From Certhia americana (taxonomy: Eukaryota; Chordata; Aves; Passeriformes; Certhiidae), in NCBI GenBank assembly GCA_018697195.1, contig JAGMWU010000034.1:1313426-1377425 (forward strand): a DNA stretch of 64,000 bases, written 5' to 3'. The notes beneath the pieces were generated by a model. The model saw only the letters and a list, made by a program, of their open reading frames with translations. It was not told the DNA's origin and did not search any database. Below are positions 14,801 to 27,200 of this stretch, piece after piece (position 1 is the first letter of the stretch; every line of letters begins with the position of its first letter). The translations under genes and the position numbers were made by a program.

Positions 14801-17800
14801 ATATTCCAGGCTTTTGGGCTGTGTGTGGTTGGGAGCTTTGCGTTTGTTTGTTTATTTGTTTTTCTCATATTGTTATTGTTATGTTGGTCATATTATAGCC
14901 AAGGGTTTTTTTTGAAGCACCTTGAAAAGGAACATGATTATGCTACACATAAAACATGGATGACAAAAAATCCCTATTTTTAAATCTTGACAAACCTTCT
15001 TAAGAGATGTGAGAAGCCAAACCTGGGAGCTGAAGTGCTCCAAACACTGTTGATTCCTCACTCTCTCTGCATTTTATTAAACATTGATTTCTAAGCTAAA
15101 TACAAACATTAGCATTTTTCCATTAAAAATATTCTTCCTATTTAAATACTGTAAAACTTCAGGAACAGAAAGCATTACAACTGAAACTAAAGCAAAAAAA
15201 ATGGGGAAACAAAATTGTTCATTACTTCATAAGCAGCTAATGCAATAAAAAGCACCCTCTTCAAATAGTTTTGAAAATCACCAGCAAACCCTTCTGCAAA
15301 GTAACATGATGTTCAATAGCATAACAACCTCCTTGAAACAGTACCCTTAAGAGTTTATTTTACATTTCTGCTAAGAAAATAGTGTGAAATATCCACTTTT
15401 ACTTCAGGATGCATGCACAAATGCACACAATTGGAGGGCTGCGAGAGACACTGCAGTAAGGGAATTCTGTGAGCTGTAAAGAGGTCTGCTGGAATTGCCA
15501 TCACATGCCTATGAAAAAAAACTTCAGGATTATCAAGGGCATGCTCAAGACAGCACTTCTGTGGCATCCTGGGATGTATTTCTTCTGCTTTCTCTCTGGG
15601 CCGCAACCAATTCAAACAACAATCTTCTTAAAGGCTCAGTTTTGCCCCATACAGAGTCCACCTCCCTAAAGGAGCGCAGTGACATATTCTTTATCTGTTA
15701 ATGATCTTCATCTCTTAATGATCTCTCTCTTCTTTAAGCCTACTGGAAAAGATGCTCCACAGCTAGAATAACTTAGCAGACAAGAAGAAGAAGTCTGCCT
15801 TACTGATGGAAAATCCCAAGGACAGCAACAAGCTGGAAAAATTGGCAGGAGCAACATACTTAGTTGTGAGGAAGCAAACCCTATGAAGAGAGGGTTAAAA
15901 TGCAACACCATGCAAGCTTCAGTAATTGCCCCATTTACAGATTCCATCTTTTTGCAATTTCAGTTCAGCTTGTGATGTAGCAGGGCAAATAAAGCTACTT
16001 CAAGCAAAGATTAATCCAGAAGGTCCTGAACTGTTAAGTCACTTAAACCTTGCAAAGCTGGACAGTGCTGACTCGAGTAAATAATTTTTATCTTTTTGAC
16101 AATAAGCCTGGACTTGGCTGGTTTCCAAAACTGAATTTCTGTAATACAAGTTTACTGTGACTTAGCCAGACCAAATGTGTAAGAAGCTGGTGTCTGTTTC
16201 CACCAGGAGGGGAACAATGGTCTTATTTGCTCCTAAAGCCCAGAATAAGAGTAGCAATCCCCCTCTAATTACCAGTTCCTGGTGCAGCCATCAGTGAGGA
16301 CTGTAACACCCTCACCTCATGGAGAGCCCATTAAACAAGGTCTGAGTGATAACAGTGATTTAAAGAAAGTCACAAAGTACCTCAATTTGGGATATTGAAG
16401 ATAGCATCTACAGCAGTGATTAACTAAGGCTGGTTAGTACTTTCAAGAGAGCACACACACACACATCAAACCTTAATCTTTTACACCATTAGTAACATGG
16501 CAGTGATGCCACCCTGGGTTGAAGTTAAAGCTCAGTATTAGCCCTTAAGTTAAGCCTTAGACCTTTTGGCAAACCACTGCAGCCCCTTAATGTGCTTCAG
16601 AAACATCTGCAAATACAGCAGCAAATATCCTGCTCAAATATCTTCCTGACCAGAAATCAGCATGTCTACAGAAAATGGAAGTCCTGAGACAGTCTTGATG
16701 ATCAACTCCCCAGGAGTTTTCTTGAGGAGCTAAATGAGTGCATATGATTTCAAGTGAAGAACAGGGATGCCACACAAACATTCCTGCCATCCTCGAGGTT
16801 TATTTTGAGCTCCTTCGAAACACAGTAAAAAATCCTGTACTGACAGAAGTGGGAACACAGCTGAATCCTGACCAGGACGTATCCAAAAGTCCAAGGACAA
16901 CATATCAAGCCCGAATATGAACAAAGATTTTGCCCTTTTGGTGCCTGAAGAGATGGTCATAAGACCACCCTGCACAGCTCCAAAAGATACTGAGGTGAGT
17001 ACAAACTAAGGATACAGTATGGCTTCAGCACTACTTCTTCTGAACAGCATGTTATTTTTAATGTCATAACTTCACCTCTTAATTCCTGTGTTATCTCTAG
17101 TTTCACAGAGCTAGACCAAGCCCATTTTACTTCTGAACTACTTAGGACTGAAGATTTACATTTGGGCATCACCTTTCTCAAGATATCAGGGACAATTTCC
17201 AAAGATCTTTTGGCACCTGAAGATTAAAGAGACAGGTTTTTTAGGCATTAGCATTAAATTAATACCTACCAGGCACTTAACAACCCTAAAAGCCTAAATA
17301 CCTCCCTCACCCCCCAACCCTTCCCCAAAACCTCAGGCATGTTTAACTTTCACCCTGAGGCCAGCCCAGCTAAACAGGTGTGTTTGGAACTTCAGTTGGT
17401 CACTGGTATCTTCATGTGGCTAACTTGAGAATTGGCAACCTCCTAAACATTATTCCTCTCCCTCCCCAAAAAGTAGTGCCACTATTACTATTGAATGAGA
17501 CAAGGAGGAAATTTCTGCTGCTCTCAAGTGCTCATGCTTCTGAATTCCCATCCCTTTCCCTGAGCATGAACCCAGCATTAGGACTTGAGTGCACAAGTGG
17601 AAGTTTGATTGCAATTGTTGGAAAGGATTAATCCCTGCCCAGGCAGCCGACTTCCACAGTGCAATAATTAACTGGAACCATTGCACAAGATGAAGCATGA
17701 GGAAGGAAATTAGAGTATGCCATGCTCAGGGTTGTTTTGTGCTAGAGCTGTCCCCACCTGGGCTTACACTCCATCACGCTCACTTTATGCAACGCTGTCA

Positions 17801-18389
17801 AGCATCTGGACTAATCCATTATCCCAGGATGAAGTGAGGAGAACACAGGGCCAATCTCATCATTCTTCTTTGTAACTAATTGCAGGAGACAGTGACTTGC
17901 TACTGTGTGGGAATGGAGCTAGAGAGCCCACAAGCAAGCAATATGAGACTATCAAAGCTGAGAGTACAAACAGACATCATCTTCAGTGACAAAACTTGTG
18001 CCTTTCCTAAACACCAGACAAGGAATTGCACAGCCAGATAATGTTTAAAAAAAAACAAAATAAAAATTAGGTTACAACAAACACACGACACAAAATATAG
18101 AAAGGTGGAAAAGTTCTGATGAGCAATTTCAGAGGCAGAAACTTTTGGCTTGCCTAGCCTGGCACTGACACAGGGCCCCACACTGAGAGTGGCCGTGCTC
18201 TGCTGGGAATGCCCTTAATTTGAAAACTCCAAGAGCATCAAGGACTTCTGTGCAACTTGCTTTTTCATGGGACAAGTCTGGAATCAAAATGATTCAAAAA
18301 AAATGAAGTATTTTGATTTTTTTATTCAAATCAAAAGCTCAAAATACTGAGACAGGACATGTATTTAAGGTGTAGCTAAAAATCTCATT

Positions 18390-18561
18390 CCTGAGATCCA
18401 TTCCTCATCCTGGATGGATGCCCCATTCCTGGAAGCATTCAAGGCCAGGCTGGATGGGGCTTTGGGGAATTTATCTAGTGGAAGTGTTCCTGCCCATGAC
18501 AAATGGGGTTGGAATGGCATGATCTTAAAGGTCCCTTCCAACCCAGACAATTCTGTGATTC
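18390..18561 (+). repeat. CR1 LINE fragment (3' end)
   Basis: A short 5'-truncated copy. It shows the GGCCAGGCTGGATGGGGCTT block, GGTCCCTTCCAACCCAGACA, and the terminal ATTCTGTGATTC. Confidence 0.92.
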
Positions 18562-19744
18562 CTTAAGAACTTATATGACTCCAGTAAAATGAAGCAAGTT
18601 ACACTGGTGGAATTGTGTCAAGCCACCACAGCAATTCACAGAAGTTAAAGGTTATTCAGGTCTCAGGCACTCTTTGAAATTAAAACCCCTACAAATGATG
18701 TCTCCAAGACATGTTTTGTGCACAGAACATCATCTGGTATGTGAGAAAAAAATGGATACAGTCCAGCTTGTGAACTGTACGCTACCAGAGCACAAAGACA
18801 CAGAGTCTACTCCCCCTGGGGGTGCTGAAAATTCTGGATTTCAGTGTGAGCCAGGCCCAGGACAGGCCCTTCCCACCACAGAAATGCACAAACTGCAATC
18901 CAGCCTTGTTTGGATTCTGAATTTCCAGCCTTACACCATGCCTGGAATAAGAGAGGTGGGAAGCTAGCGGGGAGATTTCCCTGTGCCCCCTCACCAAGCT
19001 GTAAGGCAGCTCTGCTGAAACTCAAGTACAAATTCATACCTCACTGCCCCAAAGGTGGCCACAATTTGGAAAACTGAGCCCAGTACTTTCCCATTCCATG
19101 CTATTTAACAGAAATATTGGTCATATCTGTACAATTATCATATCTTGTGTCTGTCTTGTATTTAAAAACAATATAATTTTTCTTATTAGCCAAAGGGTAA
19201 GAAGAGGTCACACAAACCATTACAGAGCCTAAAAGCCAGATATTAATTTTAAAAGACTGTAATAGCTTTGTGATCTGTGCAAAAAAAGAAAAAATCATCA
19301 TTATTCCAGATGATGTCTTATATGCACTAGCTTCTTTGCAAAATGAATTTACCTTTTCATTAATATTTACTGACTGTACTTGTATTTCATTTGTATGGAT
19401 TTTATGCAGCAAAAAAAGAGCCTCAGAAAAATTTAATAAAAATATGGAGACAGTGAACAATCACTGGAGTCTGTATCTTGACTCTCGAGGTCACAGTTCT
19501 GCTGTTTTTCTTACGTTCATTTCAGAGAAACAAAAAACCTTTTTCGGTGGGAACAAATCAGGATTGGTAATTGCATGGCCACATTCTTCAGGGCACAGTA
19601 CCCCCTCAAAAACACAAATCAAAGACAAAAGTCAAAAATCAAAACCAAAGAATTCACCCTTACTGCTACGCTTGAGCAGCCAGCTCGTCACACAAATAAA
19701 TATTAAAAATCCCCAAGACTTTCAGTAGCTCTGAAAGTCCTCAT

Positions 19745-20301
19745 ATCCTCAAACAGGGCTGAGTCAAGCTCTGTTCTGCAGCACATACTGGCCTACATCA
19801 CGCCCCAGTGGTGTCCCTCAGTGGGATGTACTGGGATCAGTACTAACTTCATCCATGAAATACTGGGATCCAGTGCTCCCTCAGCACATTTTCACATGAC
19901 ACAAAGCTGAGTGGTGCTGCTGCTGCACCTGGAGGACAGGATACCTGAACCAGCTCGAGAAGCAGCCCAGGGAGACTTTGTGGTGGCCTTTCAGTATTTG
20001 GAAGAGGCTTACATCAAAGGTGGGAACAGATTTATAGCAGGGTATAAGACAAGGCATAATGTCTAACACTAAAAAGTAGAATTAGACTAGAGATAAAGAG
20101 GACTTTTTCTACAATGATGGTAGTCAAATGTTGACATGGGTTTCCCAGAGAAGTGAGAGAGGCCCCATCCCTGGAACATTTGAGGTCAGGTTGGACAGGG
20201 CTCTGAGCAGTGTATTCTAGTTGAAAATGCCCCTGCTCATTGCAGGGGGGTTGGACAGGATGGCTTTTAAAAGTCCCTTCCAACCCAAATCATTCTGTGA
20301 T
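19745..20301 (+). repeat. CR1 LINE fragment with remnant of the reverse-transcriptase end
   Basis: A longer 5'-truncated CR1. It holds a decayed stretch like the RT-domain end (the CAGTGGGATGTACTGGGATC area and the ACACAAAGCTGAGTGGTGC area), then the 3' UTR-like region and the end CATTCTGTGAT. It has no intact frame. Confidence 0.85.
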
Positions 20302-20417
20302 AACACTGTATTGAACCACAGCTTCAATCAGAGCTTGCAGTTTAAGATAAGGTACAATTACATCAGGCTTCCTTACCACGCTAGTAAAGAAGTATAATTA
20401 ATGATAATTATTTTTGT

Positions 20418-20644
20418 TTATCCAACAGCTACTTTATGTCCACCATCCACAAAAAAATCAGAACTAGGAACCTCCTTCCTTGGAGAAGGCTTCACATCCA
20501 AGTCTGCTTTCACCTTAGTTGTGTGTCTCTCTGGGGTTTTCTTTGGCTCTTTCCTTAAATATCTCAGTACTGTCTGAAATAATTTCCATTTCTCAAGCAA
20601 GAATTTGATAATATCAGGATTGCCCAATTCTTGAGAAGCACTAG
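20418..20644 (-). CDS. Unassigned coding-like segment, possible terminal exon
   Basis: A minus-strand frame of about 75 codons preceded by an acceptor-like CTCTTCCTTATTTTAG. It reads as a basic, lysine- and proline-rich peptide (for example GNPDIIKFLLEKWKLFQTVL and later KTPERHTTKVKADLD) ending GGHKVAVG before TAA. I do not recognise the protein and found no convincing upstream exon or nearby AATAAA. It may be chance. Confidence 0.2.
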
Positions 20645-23122
20645 CTAAAATAAGGAAGAGCAAGATTACATCACATTTGCCAATCTGACACTTGAAGTCT
20701 TCTATGAATTAGACCAGATATATACTGGAGGAAGACCTAAGTCTTAACCAGAATTTTTTTTTATCTGTTCAGTAATAGGGGGAACAAGGACATTTTTAAG
20801 TACCTTAAATTTCAGCATTGGGACAGGAGATTGAGGACTTCCAGAAGCAACACTGAGATTTTTAAAACAAGTTTCCAAAGACTCAATTGAGTTTTTTCTC
20901 ATTAGCCTCCTTCATGTCAACTAGGAGCTGTCTATAATGACAGCCTGCATACATTTAATGTATTAGAGGCAGAGCAGCTTAACAGGATACACAGGGAATC
21001 CTTGGCTATACCCACTGTCATCAAGGTAGAAATAACAGATTTCAGCAGCAGAAAAATAATTATTAACATTTGAATTGCATTCCATCACCACCTTTAAAAT
21101 CACCTACCTGTCCAAGGCTGCTAGAGTTTTAACAGAGCTTGAAAGGGGCCAACCCTTCTCTAAATTCAAAGGTCTTTCTCTAAATCTAAACAAAAATATT
21201 TAATTAGGCTCCAAAATAAGAATCAATGCTCTATGTACCCAGCACCAGAAACTAAAACTTCCAGTTCAATCATTGATTTCTTGAGCTATCTCTAATTCAA
21301 CCCAACACAGCTGCAACATTTTCCAGGTCTGTCTGGGGAAAAGGAAAAAATGTATAAAAAGCTTTCCAAAGGCAGTAGAGAGGCCTAACCAGCAGTGAGT
21401 TAAGTCACACCTTCTTGTGCACTGGTATTAATGCTTTTAGTCATTGTGGTGTACATTGCTGCCCTATAAAAATACTTCACCAAAGTAAAAATTAAACCAC
21501 CCCAAGAATGTGGACCTCATGTCTGTAACAAATCTGGGACACAGTCCAGAACCACCTACCATCACTGCCCACACAGCCTCTCTGAATACATTTTCAAAGC
21601 TAAGTGAAAAGTCTGGGGATACACCATCAAGGGTCCAAGAACACACAAGACCTTCTGCTTAGTAAAGATGTACAAGCTGCTGCAGGTTAAAGAAACCTCA
21701 GCTTGTTCACCTACATACTCTCAATTAAGAAATGACTGCATGATGCCTCTTCTCATGGCCAGAGTCACTCATACAGCTAAATCTACACACTTCCTTGAAA
21801 AAATCTCTCAAAATAAAGCAGATTTTGTTAAAAATCAATTCAGTAGAGACTACTGGTAATTAAGTCACAGAACTTCCTTTGGCTTGTCAGACATTTCATT
21901 ACAGTGTCATTGGATTATCTTGCCATTTGTCATTACCCTTTAACTTAGCAGGGCTTTTTGCCTTAAAATTCTGTTTTGTCCTAAGCAAGAAGCAAACTGC
22001 AGTTTGGGGCAGTTTTGCCAAAGCTCACAATCCTGTTGCTGTAAACACATGCACAGATCAGAGCATCCAAAAAACACTGCAGTTCAGATACTGATGATCA
22101 ACTTCAAAAGCAGGAAGAAAGCAGAGGGCCCATAAACTGGCTGTGAAGGTTCTCTTAGGAATCATGTATTTAAACCTTCAGCCAGAATAATCCTTGTTCT
22201 ATCTACAGAGAAATACATCATAATCTGTACCTTATAAGAAACTTTCTTAATATATATATTAATATTTATACAGAGTAGATTTTTAAATGTGTTACCTAAA
22301 CTATATTTTATGTGTGTATGTATATAAAACAGGCATTTTTAAAATCTTAAAAAGAGGTGTCCTTACAAAGCTTCCTATTGTGAGTGCAATCTAGGAAAGC
22401 TCAAGCTCACAGCTAATATCTATAAATTATGACAAACACATTCATTAGCCCAAAGCTTGCATGACCAGTTCATCTTAACAGTAATAACAACTCAGACCAC
22501 AGTTGAACTTGGTTCACCTTAAGCAAAAAGCCTTAGCTGTGTCTCTTGTGTTATCACTCTAACCCTTTTAACATAAACAATTTCCTCTTGAAGGCCTGCC
22601 ATGCTAAACCTGAAAACGCTTCCCTATATATTTGTCCTTGTCTAAGTACATAATAGGAAACAGGAACTCTTTCTGGGAGACTATGTTCTAACAGATTTTA
22701 GAATTTTGATTTATAGAACAGTAATTTTTTTTCAGCATTAAACTTAATTTCTCTTTGCTAAAAGGAAAAGACTACTTAGAAAAATTTATAAGCTCAGTTG
22801 TTTCCCAGTTAATTACAGATTCATTATTGAGTCTCCCTGATATGACTTCATGCTGTAATTTCAAGATGAGCTTGCATGATGAGTTATTCCTATTCTGACA
22901 AGGAAAAACACCAAGCCATCTATGTGCCTCAGAGTCTGAGGAGAGGATAAAAAAGGGAAGAAAGGTTAGAAATCTGTAGAACTCAACTGCAATTGATCCT
23001 TTATGTTGGTGACTGAAATTTCCATGATTCCAATGTTAAGTTCACAGAAAATACAACTTTTATAATAATACAGATTTAGAGGACAGTGGTAATGTCACAC
23101 AAGACCCATTAGAAATATAGAA
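20645..23122. other. Intergenic, downstream of GPAT3
   Basis: AT-rich, with a TA-rich patch near 22.25-22.33 kb. No gene or mobile element is recognised. Confidence 0.6.
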
Positions 23123-23128
23123 TTTATT
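23123..23128 (-). terminator. Candidate polyadenylation signal of GPAT3
   Basis: AATAAA on the minus strand about 1.0 kb after the stop codon. Cleavage would fall near 23100. Other signals farther left cannot be excluded. Confidence 0.35.
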
Positions 23129-24128
23129 TCTCATTACATTCATACAGCAATATATTGCAGGTTTGGACATGCCATGTCTCATATCAAAGCTGGCTTACAG
23201 ATCCTATGTTTATGGTTGTGATAGCTATTGCTATCCCAGGAAACACAAAATGTGTTTCTGGAGCGGCTCTCTTGAGAACTTCAAGCCATTAACAATTTTT
23301 TCAGATGGGCACTCTTGACAATTCACAAAAATTCATCTGTCATAGCCTACATTACCCAACCATTACTGTACCTTACCTTTATAACTCCAGAGCTCATGAA
23401 AGTAATTTCAACAACAGCAATGGACAGGGGGATTGAGGACTTGCCCCTTATCTTCCCTCAGGCAGTAGTTCTCAATAAAGGCAATACCATGTTATAAGGC
23501 AACCAAATTCCTCATGGTTTCATGGTCTGTGCTTTTGGCAGGGCAGCTCCTTTCCCATCCTGAAGGGTCTCTGCAGCCCTTGCTTCCATTCCCTCCTTGC
23601 ACATCCAGGTGCAAGCTAACAAAAAGAGTAATCTCACAGTTCTGAGAACATCCTAAAGCATGTTATTTAAGTCATCTACAACAAAAAGTCTGTGAGGAAC
23701 GGGAATAAAAAAAGACAAAATTTTGTTATGTTTAAACAGGAGTTATCTTCACAACCAGTGTCCTAACAGCATCTGTTCAGTGTACTTCCCTTCATCCTTA
23801 CAAACTCAAAAAAACTGGGGTGTTTGTTTCATCTTCTAACTCTGCAGGCATTCAGTTTGGGAATACCAGGAGCTGCAGTGCATCATCATGTGAAGATGGC
23901 GAGGGGCAGGATAAGTGAAAGAATGAACAGGGAGGAACACAGAGACACTGCCCTTGGCAGGCTCTGCACCAGCCACACAGAGAATATGCATACACACAAT
24001 GAAAGATTTTGTTGATTTCTTGCTCTATTTTTTTCAGGGTTTTTTTGGTTGTTTTTTTTTTTTAATTAAAAAAACACGTTATTCCTGCTAAGGCTGGTTG
24101 TGCAAAGTTACTTTTCAAGTACCAGCAT
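23123..24128 (-). other. Probable GPAT3 3' UTR
   Basis: Sequence directly downstream of the GPAT3 stop on the minus strand, up to the AATAAA at 23128-23123. No other open frame makes sense here. The true end could be farther left, so the boundary is an inference. Confidence 0.4.
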
Positions 24129-24255
24129 TCAGTCTGATTCAGTTTCTGCAGACAAGCTTCCTACTGATCCATTTCTCACTAGCATCTTGCTGTAGTTTTT
24201 CTGCTGTTCTTCTTTGAAAGTATCTTTGACTTTTGCTCGTTTCAGACCTCCGTCC
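24129..24255 (-). CDS. GPAT3: GPAT3 coding exon 12 (C-terminus and stop)
   Basis: Encodes DGGLKRAKVKDTFKEEQQKN, then YSKMLVRNGSV and an acidic tail ending in TESD before TGA. The GLKRAKVKD and FKEEQQ block is diagnostic of GPAT3. The acceptor is TTCCAG|GGACGG. Confidence 0.95.
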
Positions 24256-27200
24256 CTGGAACAGAACAAGAGGAAACAGTAAACCATCAAGGCTATTATG
24301 GCTACTGTTATCAAACTATACATTACATTAAAACTCTACAGTTGATTTAGGTAGGTAATCTAAATTATTATTATTAAAGGCTTTTCTTCAGAACTTCTAT
24401 AACATGCAATTTTAAGCATGTTTATTAAAACCTTTACCTTAAGCCACAACACTTATGCAGTTCAAATTTTGAATTCAGCCCATTAAAGCAGTCTATTCAT
24501 GTTGGTAGCAGGCTGTACCTATAATAGATATCTTTGGCAATCTGGGATGCTACTTCCTCAGACTCTAGAGGCAGCCAATCTTCTGCAACACTACAGTTGT
24601 GTCTTGCCTTGTATTATTCAGAGCTGGGTCTCATAGCTGAATCTATTTGCCCATTCTCTTCATCTGAATTTTGCTCTCAAGTTTGTGTCATATGAAATCT
24701 AGGCATTATACTGCTATAGACTTACTGAGGCAGGACATGAGAAAGTCAGAGCAGAAAGCTTCAAGACCTGTTTTATTTTTTGTTGTTAATTAGATTTGCC
24801 AAGAAACTTCACTTTTGCTATTTAATCTCAACATGAGAAACAATTGTGAATTGACCTATTTCAAAAGCATCAAGCCTTTAGATGAAACTCACTGCATGCT
24901 ACATGCTCCAAAGACTTTATATATCTTTAACTTTCACATATATGCATGTGGAATTACTCCATTGTTTTCCCTGAGTGGAAGTAATGTTGAATGTTGTCTG
25001 TCACAAAGCTAAGGAGGAAATAACCTATCAGTCAAACTAACCACACACAGTCCATGAATTCTAAAAGAATGGCATCACTCACCAGGGGAGTTCAGTCAGT
25101 CCTCCTTGGCGAGCAATGGCTGACCTCACTCTGTTGGCAAACTGAACAGCATCTTCATCTTCCTTCAAGGGTCATAAATTCAATATAATCAAAGCAGAGA
25201 GAAGTCAGCTGAAGCAGACTTTCATAATATTTTTTTATCTGCTGTCTCATCAAATTAGCTCACTGCCAAACAACCCATTCCTTATCATGCCAACATCACA
25301 ATCTGATGTTCCCATATGATAGTGACTCATTTTTCCCCTAGAGAGTGTTGAAATTAGGAGAAAATTTTGCTTCAACAAGATGGAACATTACCATTGTTGC
25401 TACTGTGAACAGCATTGCATTTACTCTATCCTTTGCATATTTGATGCAGTGCTGATGGCACCAAGCTGCATCAGGAAAAGCCAAGTCCAATCATGCATCA
25501 GTCAGCACTGACAAAAACCCAGTATAAAACTGATTTGGAAACATGGGGTGGGTAGAAGTTTTGGGAAAAAAGAAGAGTAAAAGTGCACTTGCAGACACAG
25601 CCAAGTTCTTAAATAGCAGTCAGGCAACAAGATGCTGGATTACCTTTCTAACCATTGGTGGCAAGTACCACACATTGCAAACGATGGCCCAGCTGGTCAT
25701 TATTCGCAGCAGATAGCTCACAATGTTGTATTTGCTGCTGTTCCAGAAGGCATCTCCAAACTGAGGATCATACTGCAAAGGATCACAAAAAATAACTGAT
25801 GAAGTCTTTCCCCAGACCATCAAAGCCTCTCAGATCTGGGATTACATGGCAGAACTAGCAGCAGATTTTCCTGAACACCTGAAAGAATTAACTCTGCTGT
25901 GAGCAGGATGCTTCCCTTCAGCACTGGGAAGGACTAGCTGGATTTCTCTTCCTTCCAGCTTTCTGGAGGAAGTAACTGACTCCATCAGGGCCTACCAGCC
26001 AGGCTCTATAGGTCAAAGAACTTCTTTTTAATTTCAGCCACTTATTCTCCAGGAGCCATCCACAGCATGCACCCAATTGCCAGAGCTACTGTGCTTTCAA
26101 TAGCAGCTGTATTGAGACAGCTTCCTGCCCCTCTGACAAAAACCCATCCCAAACTGAAATTCAGCAGCCAGCTATTTCCACTTACTTTAATTGCAACAGG
26201 ATAGATTGTCCCTCCTATTTCAAAACTCCCCTTCTTGAACATCATCACAGATGTATTGTTTATGCAGGTGCCTGTACAGAAGAGAAAGTCATTGCTTCAC
26301 ACAGGCATTTCAGTACAATACAACAGCCAGATACAGGTCTTACCCATAAAGGGCCTGCATTTACTTCTCATTGAGTTAAGCATCTCTCTACTGCTTACTT
26401 TGAGCCTTTGTCTTGTGACTGATACCCTGAATGAAGCCAGAAGGTGCGCAAGACAAAAAGCACAATGCTGATGTTGCTGTAGGACAGCAAATAAATAATC
26501 TCGGGGCAAAATAAACGATCTTCCCCTTCTTCTGCCAAGAGAAGCAATGTCCAAGGACAGTATTGTGTTGTCTCCATGTATATTCATCTTATATTAAAGA
26601 TAAAAACCAGGAATGCCCTAACTAAACTGAAGCCAGAGGTAGAGATAGATTTGAGCAGCAGAAACCATGAAAAGACAACAGGGATGACATCTACACTGAA
26701 TGAAGATAAGTAGTTCAGCTTCTTACCTTCTGGAAAAATTAAGATCGGGAGCTTGCTTTTATCTGCCACATGTTCCCTGAGTCTGTGGAAACAGAAGGAA
26801 AGCTTAAAAACCAGCTCCTGTCCACTCTTCTTTCCCCAGGCAGGTACATTAAGAATACCTTTATGTGTTGCATATATATGAAACCAAAGCCCTTTACTAG
26901 ACACTAATTTGTACTTGCTTTTCTTTTCCACAGAAACTGAAGCTTTGTGCCAGCCATCACTTAGGCCCCTGGAGCATTACACTGAGGCAACATCCTGTTT
27001 TCTTTCCTCCTCATTATTTTACTAATGACTGTCAGAGAAGCCAACAATAATATGCCATTAAGCCAGTCCAATGAACTCTGATCAACTCAACCTTCAAGAA
27101 ATTGCTACATAAGCACAAAACTTATTGATGCAGTGGTCCATCCAGCCTCTGCTACTTAACAGCATATTTCTTAAAAAGGGGACTTCTAAATGCCTACAGC

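Larger units (their letters stand above)
3047..18389. other. Intergenic, no gene recognised
   Basis: A long stretch of mostly single-copy-looking, AT-rich DNA. It holds short simple repeats, the low-complexity arms near 11.7-11.85 kb, and TAAT-rich patches around 4.9-5.1, 7.8-8.05 and 8.7-8.9 kb that could be conserved non-coding elements. The open frames, up to 164 codons near 11.7-12.2 kb, are low-complexity or unlike proteins. Confidence 0.6.

Noticed and set aside
19270..19728. 152-codon plus-strand frame before a CR1
   Set aside because: No recognisable domain and no splice or promoter context. A single frame of this length is expected by chance in a window of this size.
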